Below are positions 25,147 through 33,035 of a stretch of DNA of 35,474 bases, one piece after another. The notes under the pieces were generated by a model that saw only the letters and a list, made by a program, of their open reading frames with translations, searched no databases and had not been told where the DNA came from. Made by a program: the position numbers and the translations under genes. Every line of letters begins with the position of its first letter. Within the stretch, counting starts at the first letter, position 1. Where the stretch lies: assembly GCA_027026255.1 (NCBI GenBank), contig JALVOT010000004.1, positions 1 to 35,474 on the forward strand. Reading direction: 5' to 3'. The stretch comes from Caldifarciminota bacterium. GTDB lineage: Bacteria; Hydrothermota; Tepidihabitantia; SM23-42.

Positions 25147-25175
25147 TTGACTTTTTAGCCTTCATCGTGTATATT
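25147..25175 (+). promoter_or_regulatory. Possible outer promoter of the exporter cassette
   Basis: TTGACT (25147-25152), 17-nt spacer, TATATT (25170-25175), starting 8 nt outside repeat A2. It would give a leader of about 140 nt to the gene at 25324. A second promoter lies closer to the gene. 25176-25290 is otherwise without a recognised feature. Confidence 0.5.
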
Positions 25176-25290
25176 CCTTCTGGTATTTCTATTGTCATAG
25201 GTGCACCTATTTTTTCAAGACCTGATTTCAACCATCTAATTTTGATTAAACCACCCCCTTTCGGTAAGATTATTTTTGATGAAAAACAGC

Positions 25291-25318
25291 TTGAACTATT
25301 TGTTATAATAGATATAAT
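25291..25318 (+). promoter_or_regulatory. Promoter of the exporter operon, leaderless
   Basis: TTGAAC (25291-25296), 16-nt spacer, TATAAT (25313-25318), then 5 nt to the ATG at 25324. Same geometry as the ubiA, yggS and speDE promoters. An overlapping TGTTATAAT at 25301-25309 could act as an extended -10. Confidence 0.65.
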
Positions 25319-25323
25319 TTACT

Positions 25324-25719
25324 ATGTTTAAGGTAAAGATTATCCGTTACTCTTATATTATCATTCTCATTATCTTCGGAATATTTCTCTGGATTTCATT
25401 GGCAACAAAGGTTTCAATATATTATAAAATTGAAGGCTATGCAATCGGTAATAATTTTATCGGCAGTATAAAAGATAAAGGATTTTCTTCAATAGAGAAT
25501 ATCATTAACAATGAATATATATTAAATATCAAAAACAGAAAGATTACAATTACCCCGAGAACTATAGAAAAAAAAGGAGATGGTTTTAAAGTTACCGGCA
25601 CAGTTGACGGTTTATCACCGGCAGAAAATCTGCTATTTAGCTATAAAATATTAGTCTCATCTGATAAATTACTTATCTCCTGGATAATCGAGAAATCTTT
25701 TAAAAGGGCGATATTTTGA
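25324..25719 (+). CDS. Membrane-anchored protein of the exporter cassette
   Basis: 131 aa. One transmembrane helix (about residues 9-29) follows a short basic start. The remaining 100 residues should lie outside the membrane and look beta-rich (YYKIEGYAIGNNFIGSI, LNIKNRKITITPR, GFKVTGTVDGL, YKILVSSDKLLISWII). The topology recalls a shortened HlyD-type adaptor, but there is no coiled coil or lipoyl repeat, so I do not assign it. Its TGA overlaps the TTG start of the exporter gene by 3 nt, so they are coupled and probably act together. The DNA is clearly more AT-rich than neighbouring genes. Confidence 0.7.
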   Translation: MFKVKIIRYSYIIILIIFGIFLWISLATKVSIYYKIEGYAIGNNFIGSIKDKGFSSIENIINNEYILNIKNRKITITPRTIEKKGDGFKVTGTVDGLSPAENLLFSYKILVSSDKLLISWIIEKSFKRAIF

Positions 25720-27437
25720 AGTTTAGTCAACTTAAAAAGGTATTTCAAATTTCCAAACCGTCATGGTCTTTTATACCACTGATCTTCTTTTTTCTTGTTC
25801 TATATACAACCTTTACAGGAGTTAGAGCTGTCTTATATGTATTCCTGATTGATGAAATAGCAATAAATGGTCAGACACAACTTTTTTTAAAAATCTTATT
25901 ACTGCTTATCTTAACAAATAGCATCCGTTTAATTGCACCGTTTTATTATCACTATCTTATTGAAATTTTTTGTAACAAACTGAGATTTAATCTTTATCTG
26001 AATATTTCAAGACATATTCAGAATCTACCCCTTAAATATTTCAGAAAAATGAATAGTGTCTACCTTTCAAATCGTATTATAACCGATATCGATACATTAA
26101 CAGATACAATCTCGGCGAGAATTTTCGAGTTCATCGCCAGCCTTCTTACTTTACTGATTGCAATTCTCATTGGTCTAAATTTAAGCTGGAAGATTACGCT
26201 ATTTATAATTATATGTCAACCGATTTATCTGTTCTTTATTCATAAGGGTTCTAAAAAATTGCAGCGTTATTCAGCTGATTTACAGGAAGCAAAACCGGTC
26301 TTAGCAAAACAATTACAAGATAATTTTGCCGGTATTTACGAAATAAAATCTTATAACTTTCAACCTTTTTCATTTATTTGGATAGGTAAAACTTTAAAAA
26401 AGTATATATACGCACTCTTGAATCGTAATATCTATTCGCAATTCTATTCATTTTACTGTTCTGCGGTTTTGCTCGGATTGATAGTATTTGTCGGATTCGA
26501 ATTCCTGGGTATTTATCTTATCATAAGAAAAGAATTTACTATCGGTGGATTATTTGCATTTCAAATGATTTTACTTAATATCATTGGTCCCTTACGGGGA
26601 ATAATCAATATAAATGTCAACTTTCAGTCAGCAATGGCCTCGGTAAAGAGGATTTTATCAATCTGGGAAGAAAAAACGGCTCATCCTGAAATGGGTAAAA
26701 TAGTCAGGATAACCGGGAATATAGTCCTGGAAAATATAGCTTTCTCTTATGACAAAAAACCAGTACTTAAAGACATAACAGCAGAGATTAAAAGTGGTGA
26801 AAAGGTTGCGATTGTTGGAAGGACCGGAGCCGGCAAAACAACATTAGTGAATCTGATTCTGAAATTTTTACAACCTACTAAAGGCAATATTTATATAAAC
26901 AATAAAAATCTAAATGATATTGATACCAATCATCTTCGTTCTTGTATTGCAATTGTACCACAGAATGTTTATATATTCAATTTATCACTTAGAGATAACT
27001 TAAAAATCGGCAACCCCTCGGCTTCTGATGAAAAACTTGAACATATAATAGACACTGCGGGTTTAAGAGAAGTATTTAATCGGCTTCCAAACGGCCTTGA
27101 TACCAAAATCAGCGCAATGGGAACAGATTTATCTGGTGGTGAAAAACAGAGAATCGGTATCGCCCGGGCAATATTGAAAAATCCTGATATCTTGATAATG
27201 GACGAGGCCCTTTCCCAGATTGATTCCTATACTGAAGAAATCATTAATCAAGCAATACAAAAAAACTTCAAAGGAAAAACAATAATTACTATCGCTCATC
27301 GCCTTTCTACAATCAAAAATTGTGATCGAATCCTGGTTCTTGATAATGGAAAGATTGTAGCCCAGGGGCATCATGAAAGACTGGTTAAGACTTCTATAGA
27401 GTATCAAAAATTATATAAAGAACAATTTTTAATTTAG
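25716..27437 (+). CDS. ABC-type exporter, fused membrane and ATPase domains
   Basis: 573 aa half-transporter of the MsbA/bacteriocin-exporter type; it should work as a homodimer. Six transmembrane helices in residues 1-310, with no N-terminal C39 peptidase domain. ATPase domain: Walker A VGRTGAGKTT near 366-375, Q-loop IVPQNVYIF, signature LSGGEKQRIGIARA near 472, Walker B ILIMDEALSQID (Ala-Leu-Ser instead of Thr-Ser), and H-loop AHRLSTI near 527. The start is a TTG overlapping the upstream stop; no better start is seen. The substrate is unknown: lipid, peptide or drug. The repeat-bounded, AT-rich setting suggests acquisition as a cassette. Confidence 0.9.
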   Translation: MKFSQLKKVFQISKPSWSFIPLIFFFLVLYTTFTGVRAVLYVFLIDEIAINGQTQLFLKILLLLILTNSIRLIAPFYYHYLIEIFCNKLRFNLYLNISRHIQNLPLKYFRKMNSVYLSNRIITDIDTLTDTISARIFEFIASLLTLLIAILIGLNLSWKITLFIIICQPIYLFFIHKGSKKLQRYSADLQEAKPVLAKQLQDNFAGIYEIKSYNFQPFSFIWIGKTLKKYIYALLNRNIYSQFYSFYCSAVLLGLIVFVGFEFLGIYLIIRKEFTIGGLFAFQMILLNIIGPLRGIININVNFQSAMASVKRILSIWEEKTAHPEMGKIVRITGNIVLENIAFSYDKKPVLKDITAEIKSGEKVAIVGRTGAGKTTLVNLILKFLQPTKGNIYINNKNLNDIDTNHLRSCIAIVPQNVYIFNLSLRDNLKIGNPSASDEKLEHIIDTAGLREVFNRLPNGLDTKISAMGTDLSGGEKQRIGIARAILKNPDILIMDEALSQIDSYTEEIINQAIQKNFKGKTIITIAHRLSTIKNCDRILVLDNGKIVAQGHHERLVKTSIEYQKLYKEQFLI

Positions 27438-27442
27438 CCACA

Positions 27443-27696
27443 ATGCAGCTACTATTTATATTTATAATTCTCTCAAAAAAAATTGAAGTATATAACGCTC
27501 AAACACCAATCAAGATTGTTCTGGGGAAGAAGAGAAAAATACTCTACTAATTTTGTTACTATCAATTATTACGCTTATAATTGGAATCAAGGGTTTTCGG
27601 CTTATCAATCTCGAAATTATTGAATTCTATTTCTCAATCCTCTGCCCCGATTATCTCTTTCTCTACGTTCTAATTCCTGGTTTGAATGGGGTCTGA
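27443..27696 (+). pseudogene. Possible broken small membrane protein after the exporter
   Basis: An ATG 5 nt after the exporter stop opens a 35-aa frame (27443-27550: hydrophobic LLFIFIILSKK then basic KIVLGKKRK). In another frame, 27496-27696 is open (CSGEEEKNTLLILLLSIITL... then LCPDYLFLYVLIPGL), with a likely membrane helix but no ATG; its TGA is formed by the first bases of repeat A3. The two might be halves of one frameshifted gene truncated by the repeat, or the short one might be an exported peptide. No family is recognised, and there is no ribosome-binding site. Confidence 0.3.
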
Positions 27697-28272
27697 TTCC
27701 TCTCCACTTTTTGTCCCGGATTTTTGTAAACTATATCACAATATAGCCGGGGGGCGTCTCGCCCCGAGGCAGGACGCCTGGCGAGCTGCAGGAGATTCTG
27801 AAACGAGTTAAGAATGACAAACCTCCAGCGGGCGGCAGGGACGCCGCCCGCACTGAAAAAAATGGAGGCGTCACCAGCACTGGTAAGAATTGAACCGGGC
27901 GAAGATGTTAGAGAAATTTTTCAAATGACCAATAAAATAATATAAAAAAAGTAAAACGAAGTTGTTGAGTATTTTTCATCCTGGTTTAACAATTTCATGG
28001 AAGTTTATTCTGTCCAGAATACCATTGCAATTATTTCAGGAAACACAATGAAAAAAGTGGAGAGGAGTCAAGGGTTTAAGTTTTTTAAATTTTAAATTCA
28101 TCCTGTCAGATTTATCCCTGAATCTTTATTCATAAACAAAATTCCCCGGTCTCAAAATTGCTCAACGGTGCAATTGAGCAATCCTCGAATGCGTTTCCAG
28201 TTCACTGATGGATTAAGATTTTTTATGACCAAATTATATCTAAACTGGTAACGATGTCTGTTAACGTTTGCA
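27694..28272 (-). repeat. Repeat family A, copy A3
   Basis: About 579 bp, closest to A2. It starts TGATTCCTCTCCACTTTTT and the inverted partner is near 28048-28068; it ends GTTAACGTTTGCA. Hairpins at 27751-27771 and 27828-27851 (one mismatch in the second). Differs from A2 by compensating indels in the middle (about 27855-27935), so it is not a recent exact duplicate. Confidence 0.9.
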
Positions 28273-28281
28273 TTTATATTC

Positions 28282-28309
28282 TTGACTTTTCAGTTTAGTT
28301 GGATATTAT
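28282..28309 (+). promoter_or_regulatory. Promoter of tRNA-Thr and tRNA-Tyr
   Basis: TTGACT (28282-28287), 16-nt spacer, TATTAT (28304-28309), 13 nt before the tRNA. It starts 9 nt outside repeat A3. Confidence 0.75.
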
Positions 28310-28322
28310 TTATCCAGGTTTC

Positions 28323-28394
28323 GCCGGGATAGCTCAGTGGTAGAGCAGGGGTTTTGTAAACCTCAGGTCGGGGGTTCGAATCCCTTTCCCGGCT
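28323..28394 (+). tRNA. tRNA-Thr (TGT)
   Basis: Acceptor GCCGGGA/TCCCGGC, D arm GCTC..GAGC, anticodon loop TTTGTAA with TGT, T arm GGGGGTTCGAATCCC. CCA is not encoded. Confidence 0.95.
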
Positions 28395-28408
28395 CAGAAA
28401 AAGTTATT

Positions 28409-28491
28409 GGGCAGGTACCCAAGTGGTCAACGGGGGCAGACTGTAAATCTGCTGGCGAAGGCCTTCGGAGGTTCGAATCCTTCCCTGCCCA
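28409..28491 (+). tRNA. tRNA-Tyr (GTA)
   Basis: Acceptor GGGCAGG/CCTGCCC, anticodon stem CAGA/TCTG around GTA, long variable arm (GGCGAAGGCCTTC region), T loop GTTCGAATC. It is 14 nt after tRNA-Thr and followed by a T-rich run. CCA is not encoded. Confidence 0.95.
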
Positions 28492-28494
28492 TTT

Positions 28495-29727
28495 TTATTT
28501 TCCGGCGATGGTCGATTTTATCAACCCGGCAAGTTTTTGAGTAAGTTTCTCTCTTGTATATTCTTTATAAGGGTTCTTACCCTGCATAATCCTTCCCTCT
28601 TGAAAATCCTGATACACCCTTAAAATCTGATTTTTCATACCATTAATGTCATTGAAATCATAAACCCATCCGGGATAACCTTTTTTAAATGCACTCTCCA
28701 AAAGATGAATGCCTTTTGATCGGCCGCAGACAATTATTGGTAACCCTGAAGCAAGATATTCATTCTGCCTTGAAGGAAAGAAGAATTCACTTCCTGTGGT
28801 TATCATTATCGCAAGATGGGATTCACAGAATTCTTTTAGCGCCCGGGTATAGGAAAGATGGCCGAAGATACGGGTAAAGCCGTACTGTTTAATCATTTTA
28901 ATATACGCCTTTTCAATATTACCGATGAATTTAAACTGGACCCGAGCTGAGCTTATCCCTGTCTCAGACAAAAATCGGGCGGTTGCCTGGAGCACGGTAT
29001 CCGGGTTGCGCTCCTCACGCACCGTGCCCAGATATGCGAGCGTAAATTTTTCTTCTTTTTCTCTTATTTTAAAATCATCCGGGTCATAGCCGTTCGGTAT
29101 TACTGTAATCTTTTTAAAAAGTTCCGGGAACTTTTCTAACAACTCAGCTTTTATATTTTCATCAACAACAACAATCTTTGCAGCATATCGGGTTACCTTT
29201 GTCTCCCAGGATGAGACGAACCGACGCTGTATCTTAAGATATTTAATAAATGGAAATTCAAGCCAGGCATCACGAAAATCAAGGATTAAAGGCACCTGCC
29301 TCTTCCTTGCGATGTAGTAACCAAGGATGAATGAGCTGAACGGCGGTCCGGTAACAAGGATTGCATCAAATCTTATATCCTTTACTGAAGCGCAGGCAAA
29401 CGGTATCCAGCCCACTTTATTATCGGGAAAGTTTATTAACTGTCTTATCGGTTTTTGCCAGTCTTTATGCCGAAATTCAGTTTTACCCAGAAGATATAAA
29501 ACCCGTGCCGGGTCAAAGGTTTCGGTTCTCAAGACCTTAAGATTTTTCAAGTCATTACCCAGCTCTTTATCCAGACTGTGATAGGCGATATTCTTTCTGG
29601 TCAAGATAATCGGATTAATCCCAAATCGGGGAAGGTATTTGGCGAATTTTACCGGCCTTATTGAACCAGGACCACCAAGTGGTGGCCAATAATAACTTAT
29701 GATTAATAAATTAATCTCATCGGCCAT
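28495..29727 (-). CDS. Glycosyltransferase family 4-type protein
   Basis: 410 aa from the ATG at 29727. Two Rossmann-like halves: acceptor side SYYWPPLGGPGSIRPVKFAKYL (about 10-31) with the Gly loop, VTGPPFSSF and DFRDAWLEFPF; donor side ITVIPNGYDPDDF, LAYLGTVREERNP, and the late SRQNEYLASGLPIIVCG (near 340), which supplies the sugar-nucleotide Glu. It resembles putative wall/LPS mannosyl- or N-acetylglucosaminyl-transferases that act on surface polysaccharide. Last gene of the gltX operon; it starts a few bases after the TPR gene and ends 3 bp from tRNA-Tyr, convergent with it. Confidence 0.88.
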   Translation of the reverse strand: MADEINLLIISYYWPPLGGPGSIRPVKFAKYLPRFGINPIILTRKNIAYHSLDKELGNDLKNLKVLRTETFDPARVLYLLGKTEFRHKDWQKPIRQLINFPDNKVGWIPFACASVKDIRFDAILVTGPPFSSFILGYYIARKRQVPLILDFRDAWLEFPFIKYLKIQRRFVSSWETKVTRYAAKIVVVDENIKAELLEKFPELFKKITVIPNGYDPDDFKIREKEEKFTLAYLGTVREERNPDTVLQATARFLSETGISSARVQFKFIGNIEKAYIKMIKQYGFTRIFGHLSYTRALKEFCESHLAIMITTGSEFFFPSRQNEYLASGLPIIVCGRSKGIHLLESAFKKGYPGWVYDFNDINGMKNQILRVYQDFQEGRIMQGKNPYKEYTREKLTQKLAGLIKSTIAGK

Positions 29728-29730
29728 CAA

Positions 29731-30717
29731 TCAAAATATCCGACTCAAAAGACCATACGCCTCACGGCAGTATTCTTTTATCTGGGGATATTTTTTTGAA
29801 TATTTTCTATAGCCGATTACCTGTTTTAATGCCTGCCTGGCCCCGGTATTATCATTCAATTTATAGAGACATTTACCGATAAATAGTTTACACTGGGCAA
29901 GGTTTGCATAGTTTTTATCATTCAGTTTTTCGTATATATTATATAATTTTTCATATATTTCCAGGGCAACCTTATATTTTTTTTCATTAAATTTCAGATA
30001 GGCCTTACTCCATAAGAATATTCTTGATGGATACTCCTGCAGCAGACTATCAATATAGGCGGTTGCAGTATCATACTTACCTTCTTCTCCATAGATGAAT
30101 GCCAGAGAATTTCGGGCGGTAGGACCGCAATAGATACTCTTTTCTGCGGCAATATGTAGCTTCCTGATTGCCTCATTGACATCACCGCCAGCCAGTTTTA
30201 AAATCGGCAAATATTTAGATGCCCTCGCCCAGAAGTATTCATAGGTGCCGGCAACAAGATATGCATCATAGAATGTCGAATCATTTTTGATTATCCCTTC
30301 CATAATCCTGCCGCCTTTCACCCCGAGTTTAAAGGTCTTAAAATAATTCTTTTTGTAGCCCTCAAGTACCGCCTGATATGCATAGGCACTTCCTAAATAA
30401 AATTCTGCCCAGAGATTTTCTTCTTTTTGTAAAATTGCTTCAGCCCGGTACCGGGTTTTTTTAATCAATTCTCGATACTCTTTTTCCCGGGTAAACTGGC
30501 ATTCATCTAACATCTGAAATTGTAATAGTGCAGCTTTAAAAAAATAGCCAGCCGGATTTTCCGGATACTGATTTATTACAATATCAAATTTTGCTCGTGC
30601 GGAATCGAACTTTTCAACATAGGCATACTGCAGTCCGGATAAAATTATTTTTTGAATCTCTAAAGTATTTAAATCTTCCACCTGAAAAAGATAATATGAT
30701 AAAAAGAGAGCAATCAT
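29731..30717 (-). CDS. TPR-repeat protein
   Basis: 328 aa, mostly helical. A short N-terminal hydrophobic run (IALFLSYYLF) may be a weak signal or anchor. At least four TPR-like pairs can be read: YAYVEKFDSARAKFDIVINQYPENPAGYF, LAFIYGEEGKYDTATAYIDSLLQEYPSR, KAYLKFNEKKYKVALEIYEKLY, and CKLFIGKCLYKLNDNTGARQALKQVI, given here in parts by position about 30-60, 205-235, 240-265 and 280-305. It probably is a scaffold or envelope assembly factor. Its ATG overlaps the stop of the nucleotidyltransferase (TGATG). Confidence 0.82.
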   Translation of the reverse strand: MIALFLSYYLFQVEDLNTLEIQKIILSGLQYAYVEKFDSARAKFDIVINQYPENPAGYFFKAALLQFQMLDECQFTREKEYRELIKKTRYRAEAILQKEENLWAEFYLGSAYAYQAVLEGYKKNYFKTFKLGVKGGRIMEGIIKNDSTFYDAYLVAGTYEYFWARASKYLPILKLAGGDVNEAIRKLHIAAEKSIYCGPTARNSLAFIYGEEGKYDTATAYIDSLLQEYPSRIFLWSKAYLKFNEKKYKVALEIYEKLYNIYEKLNDKNYANLAQCKLFIGKCLYKLNDNTGARQALKQVIGYRKYSKKYPQIKEYCREAYGLLSRIF

Positions 30718-31697
30718 CAGGGGAATACAATTACTGAGGAATTGCCGACATTCAATTTTTTGAATCCACCTTTAACCAGGGCGTTTTCGCCAATAATTGA
30801 CTCCTTTAATCGGACATTTTTTAATATCGCTGAACTGTTGACGATAGAATCGGTAATCATTGTTCCTTCAATTACCGCCTTTTCAGCGATTGATACATTG
30901 GGTCCGATAATAGAATTCTTTATTACTGCTGAATCTGCGATATAGACCGGAGAAAATATGACACAGGTTTTTCTTTTTTTATAGTGATGGTTTTTTTTGA
31001 GGAGATGGCGATTAGTCTCCAGCAGGGAATCCGGGGTTCCGCAGTCATACCATTTTTTTATCTTCACAACCCGAAATTTCTCTCCCTTATTGAGCAGATA
31101 TTTTAAGGCGTCGGTAAGCTGGTATTCATTCTTTGTCTTTATCCCCTTTTTCATAATATATCGAACCGCATTATAGACAAGTTCAATCCTGCGAAAATAG
31201 TATAGTCCGATAATAGCAAGATTGGAACGCGGTGCCTTAGGCTTTTCCTCAAGGTCAATAACCTCATCGCCTTTGGTCTCTACGATACCAAACCGTTCAG
31301 GGTCTTCAACCTCTTTAACCGCAAGAACACTGCAGTCATAATTGTGAAAGTCTTTTATATCAAAATCGATGATTGTATCACCAAGCCATACTACTGCAGC
31401 ACCCTTTAATCCGACCGCTCCGGTGTATACTGCATGGCCTAAGCCAAGCCTTTTTTTCTGAGCGGCAAACTTAAAGTTATATGGATATGATTTGGAAAAT
31501 TGCGCAATTGCCTCACCCCTGGTACCCAGAACAAGGACGAGTTTATCAACCTTAATATCCTGAAATTTATCGAGGATATGCCCCAGGATAGGTTTACCGG
31601 CAACATATAATAGACTCTTTGGTAGAATATGGGTATGGGGTCTCAGCCTTGTCCCCTCTCCGGCGACCGGAATTATAACATTCATCTTATCAAGCAT
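30717..31697 (-). CDS. Sugar-nucleotide pyrophosphorylase with left-handed beta-helix tail
   Basis: 326 aa. N-terminal nucleotidyltransferase: VAGEGTRLRPHTHILPKSLL (11-30, signature with the metal and triphosphate residues), GKPILGHILD, LGLGHAVY, VWLGDTIIDFD with the catalytic Asp, and DLEEKPKAPRS. The C-terminal 80 residues have hexapeptide-like repeats (VYIADSAVIKNSIIGPN, then VSIAEKAVIEGTMI). This is the architecture of long RmlA-type glucose-1-phosphate thymidylyltransferases and mannose/glucose-1-P nucleotidyltransferases; the nucleotide is not resolved. It supplies activated sugar, fitting the glycosyltransferase two genes on. Starts at ATG 31697 or at the Met four codons later. Confidence 0.88.
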   Translation of the reverse strand: MLDKMNVIIPVAGEGTRLRPHTHILPKSLLYVAGKPILGHILDKFQDIKVDKLVLVLGTRGEAIAQFSKSYPYNFKFAAQKKRLGLGHAVYTGAVGLKGAAVVWLGDTIIDFDIKDFHNYDCSVLAVKEVEDPERFGIVETKGDEVIDLEEKPKAPRSNLAIIGLYYFRRIELVYNAVRYIMKKGIKTKNEYQLTDALKYLLNKGEKFRVVKIKKWYDCGTPDSLLETNRHLLKKNHHYKKRKTCVIFSPVYIADSAVIKNSIIGPNVSIAEKAVIEGTMITDSIVNSSAILKNVRLKESIIGENALVKGGFKKLNVGNSSVIVFP

Positions 31698-31706
31698 AAT
31701 CAGAAC

Positions 31707-32645
31707 TTATAGGGTGTCAAGATATGACTTTAATTCATTAAGGTCCGTATAAAGGGCGGTTGAGGCCAATTTGAGGCCCGGATCGATCTTTGCGGTAAGG
31801 TCTTTAAGAATTTTTGAGGGACCGATTTCAAGCAGATTTTTATAGCCGTTTGCTTTTAGATTTTCTATCGCCTGAACCCAATTCACCTGGGAAAGCATCT
31901 GTTTTTTTAATGCCTGTTTTATCTGCTCAGGGTCAGTGAGCATCTTCTGTTCGGTGATCGAATAGAATTTATGAGCAGGCTGTTTAAATTCTATGGTCTC
32001 CAAAAATTGGTTGAACTCCTTTGAAGCATCCTCAAGATAGGGGCTGTGCCAGGCACCACCCACTTTTAAGGGAATACCCCGACCCTGATGTTGAACAACA
32101 ATCTGCGCCACCTTCTTTATACCCTGTTTTGAACCGGAGATTACTATCTGGTTCGGTCCGTTGATATTGGCAATCACCACCGGTTCGGAAATTTCCTTAG
32201 AGACTTCATCACATATCTTTGCCAGTTTTTCCTGGTCAAATTTTATGATTGCCATCATTGCCCCTTTACCACCAGCCCTTTCCATTACCTCACCCCGCTT
32301 CTGGATAATTCGAATCCCGTCTTCAAATTTGACAATCTCACAATAGATTATAGCGGTCACCTCACCGAGACTATGACCCAGTGCAACCTCGCCAGTAATC
32401 CCGATATCCTCCAGGACCTTTGCATAGGCTAAGGAGATAAGGCTTATCGCCGGCTGGGCGATTGAAGTCCGGGCTGCAGTATCTGCTGCCTTATCACCCC
32501 ATAAAAATGGGGTGATATCATAACCCAGAATTTGACTTCCCTTTTCAATAATCTCCTTTGCCTGAGGATATGTGCTGCATAATTGCTTACCTACGCCAGG
32601 TCGGAATGCACCCTGGCCATCAAAAAGAAAGGCAATCTTTTTCAT
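31707..32645 (-). CDS. fabD: Malonyl-CoA:ACP transacylase
   Basis: 312 aa from the ATG at 32645 (GGAGG upstream). It loads malonate onto acyl carrier protein for fatty acid synthesis. Nucleophile S92 in ALGHSLGEV, catalytic His in GAWHSPYLEDA (about 200), GQGAF in place of the usual GQGSQ near residue 10-14, and NGPNQIVISG near 160. Normal length. It sits between acpS and the sugar nucleotidyltransferase with gaps of 9 and 15 nt. Confidence 0.95.
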   Translation of the reverse strand: MKKIAFLFDGQGAFRPGVGKQLCSTYPQAKEIIEKGSQILGYDITPFLWGDKAADTAARTSIAQPAISLISLAYAKVLEDIGITGEVALGHSLGEVTAIIYCEIVKFEDGIRIIQKRGEVMERAGGKGAMMAIIKFDQEKLAKICDEVSKEISEPVVIANINGPNQIVISGSKQGIKKVAQIVVQHQGRGIPLKVGGAWHSPYLEDASKEFNQFLETIEFKQPAHKFYSITEQKMLTDPEQIKQALKKQMLSQVNWVQAIENLKANGYKNLLEIGPSKILKDLTAKIDPGLKLASTALYTDLNELKSYLDTL

Positions 32646-32660
32646 CAATCCTCCTATCCT

Positions 32661-33035
32661 TTATTTTGTAATAACAACCACACCGACGGCAAGTTCCTTT
32701 GTATGGCTGATGCTTATAAATATATTTTTTATGGATAATGAATCTGCAATCTCTGCAGTTCTCCCTTTTAATTTAATATATGGTGCCCCGGATTTTTCAT
32801 TCAGGACAATCACCTCATTAAATTTAACACCCTGACGCCATCCGGTTTTAATCGCCTTGAAGAATGCCTCCTTTGCGGCAAATCGTCCAGCCAGTTCTTC
32901 AAAGCGAAGCTCTCCCCGTGCCGATAACTTAATCTCATCCGGGGAATAGATATTTTCCAGAAATTTTTTTCTGCGCGTTATCGCCGATTTAATCCTGGAC
33001 ACCTCGATTATATCAATACCGATACCGATAACCAC
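32661..33035 (-). CDS. acpS: Holo-ACP synthase
   Basis: 124 aa 4'-phosphopantetheinyl transferase that activates ACP. GIGIDIIEVSRI (4-15) has the Mg-binding Asp; RFAAKEAFFKAI (about 51-62) has the second acidic residue; SISHTKELAVGVVV is the C-terminal signature. It abuts the JAMM gene stop, making a fatty-acid pair with fabD. Confidence 0.97.
   Translation of the reverse strand: MVIGIGIDIIEVSRIKSAITRRKKFLENIYSPDEIKLSARGELRFEELAGRFAAKEAFFKAIKTGWRQGVKFNEVIVLNEKSGAPYIKLKGRTAEIADSLSIKNIFISISHTKELAVGVVVITK

Noticed and set aside
25127-25318. Minus-strand open frame of about 63 codons (with GAPMTIEIPEGIY) just right of repeat A2
   Set aside because: No start codon with ribosome-binding site, no recognised family, and it lies over the exporter promoters; it might be a gene fragment but the evidence is too thin.
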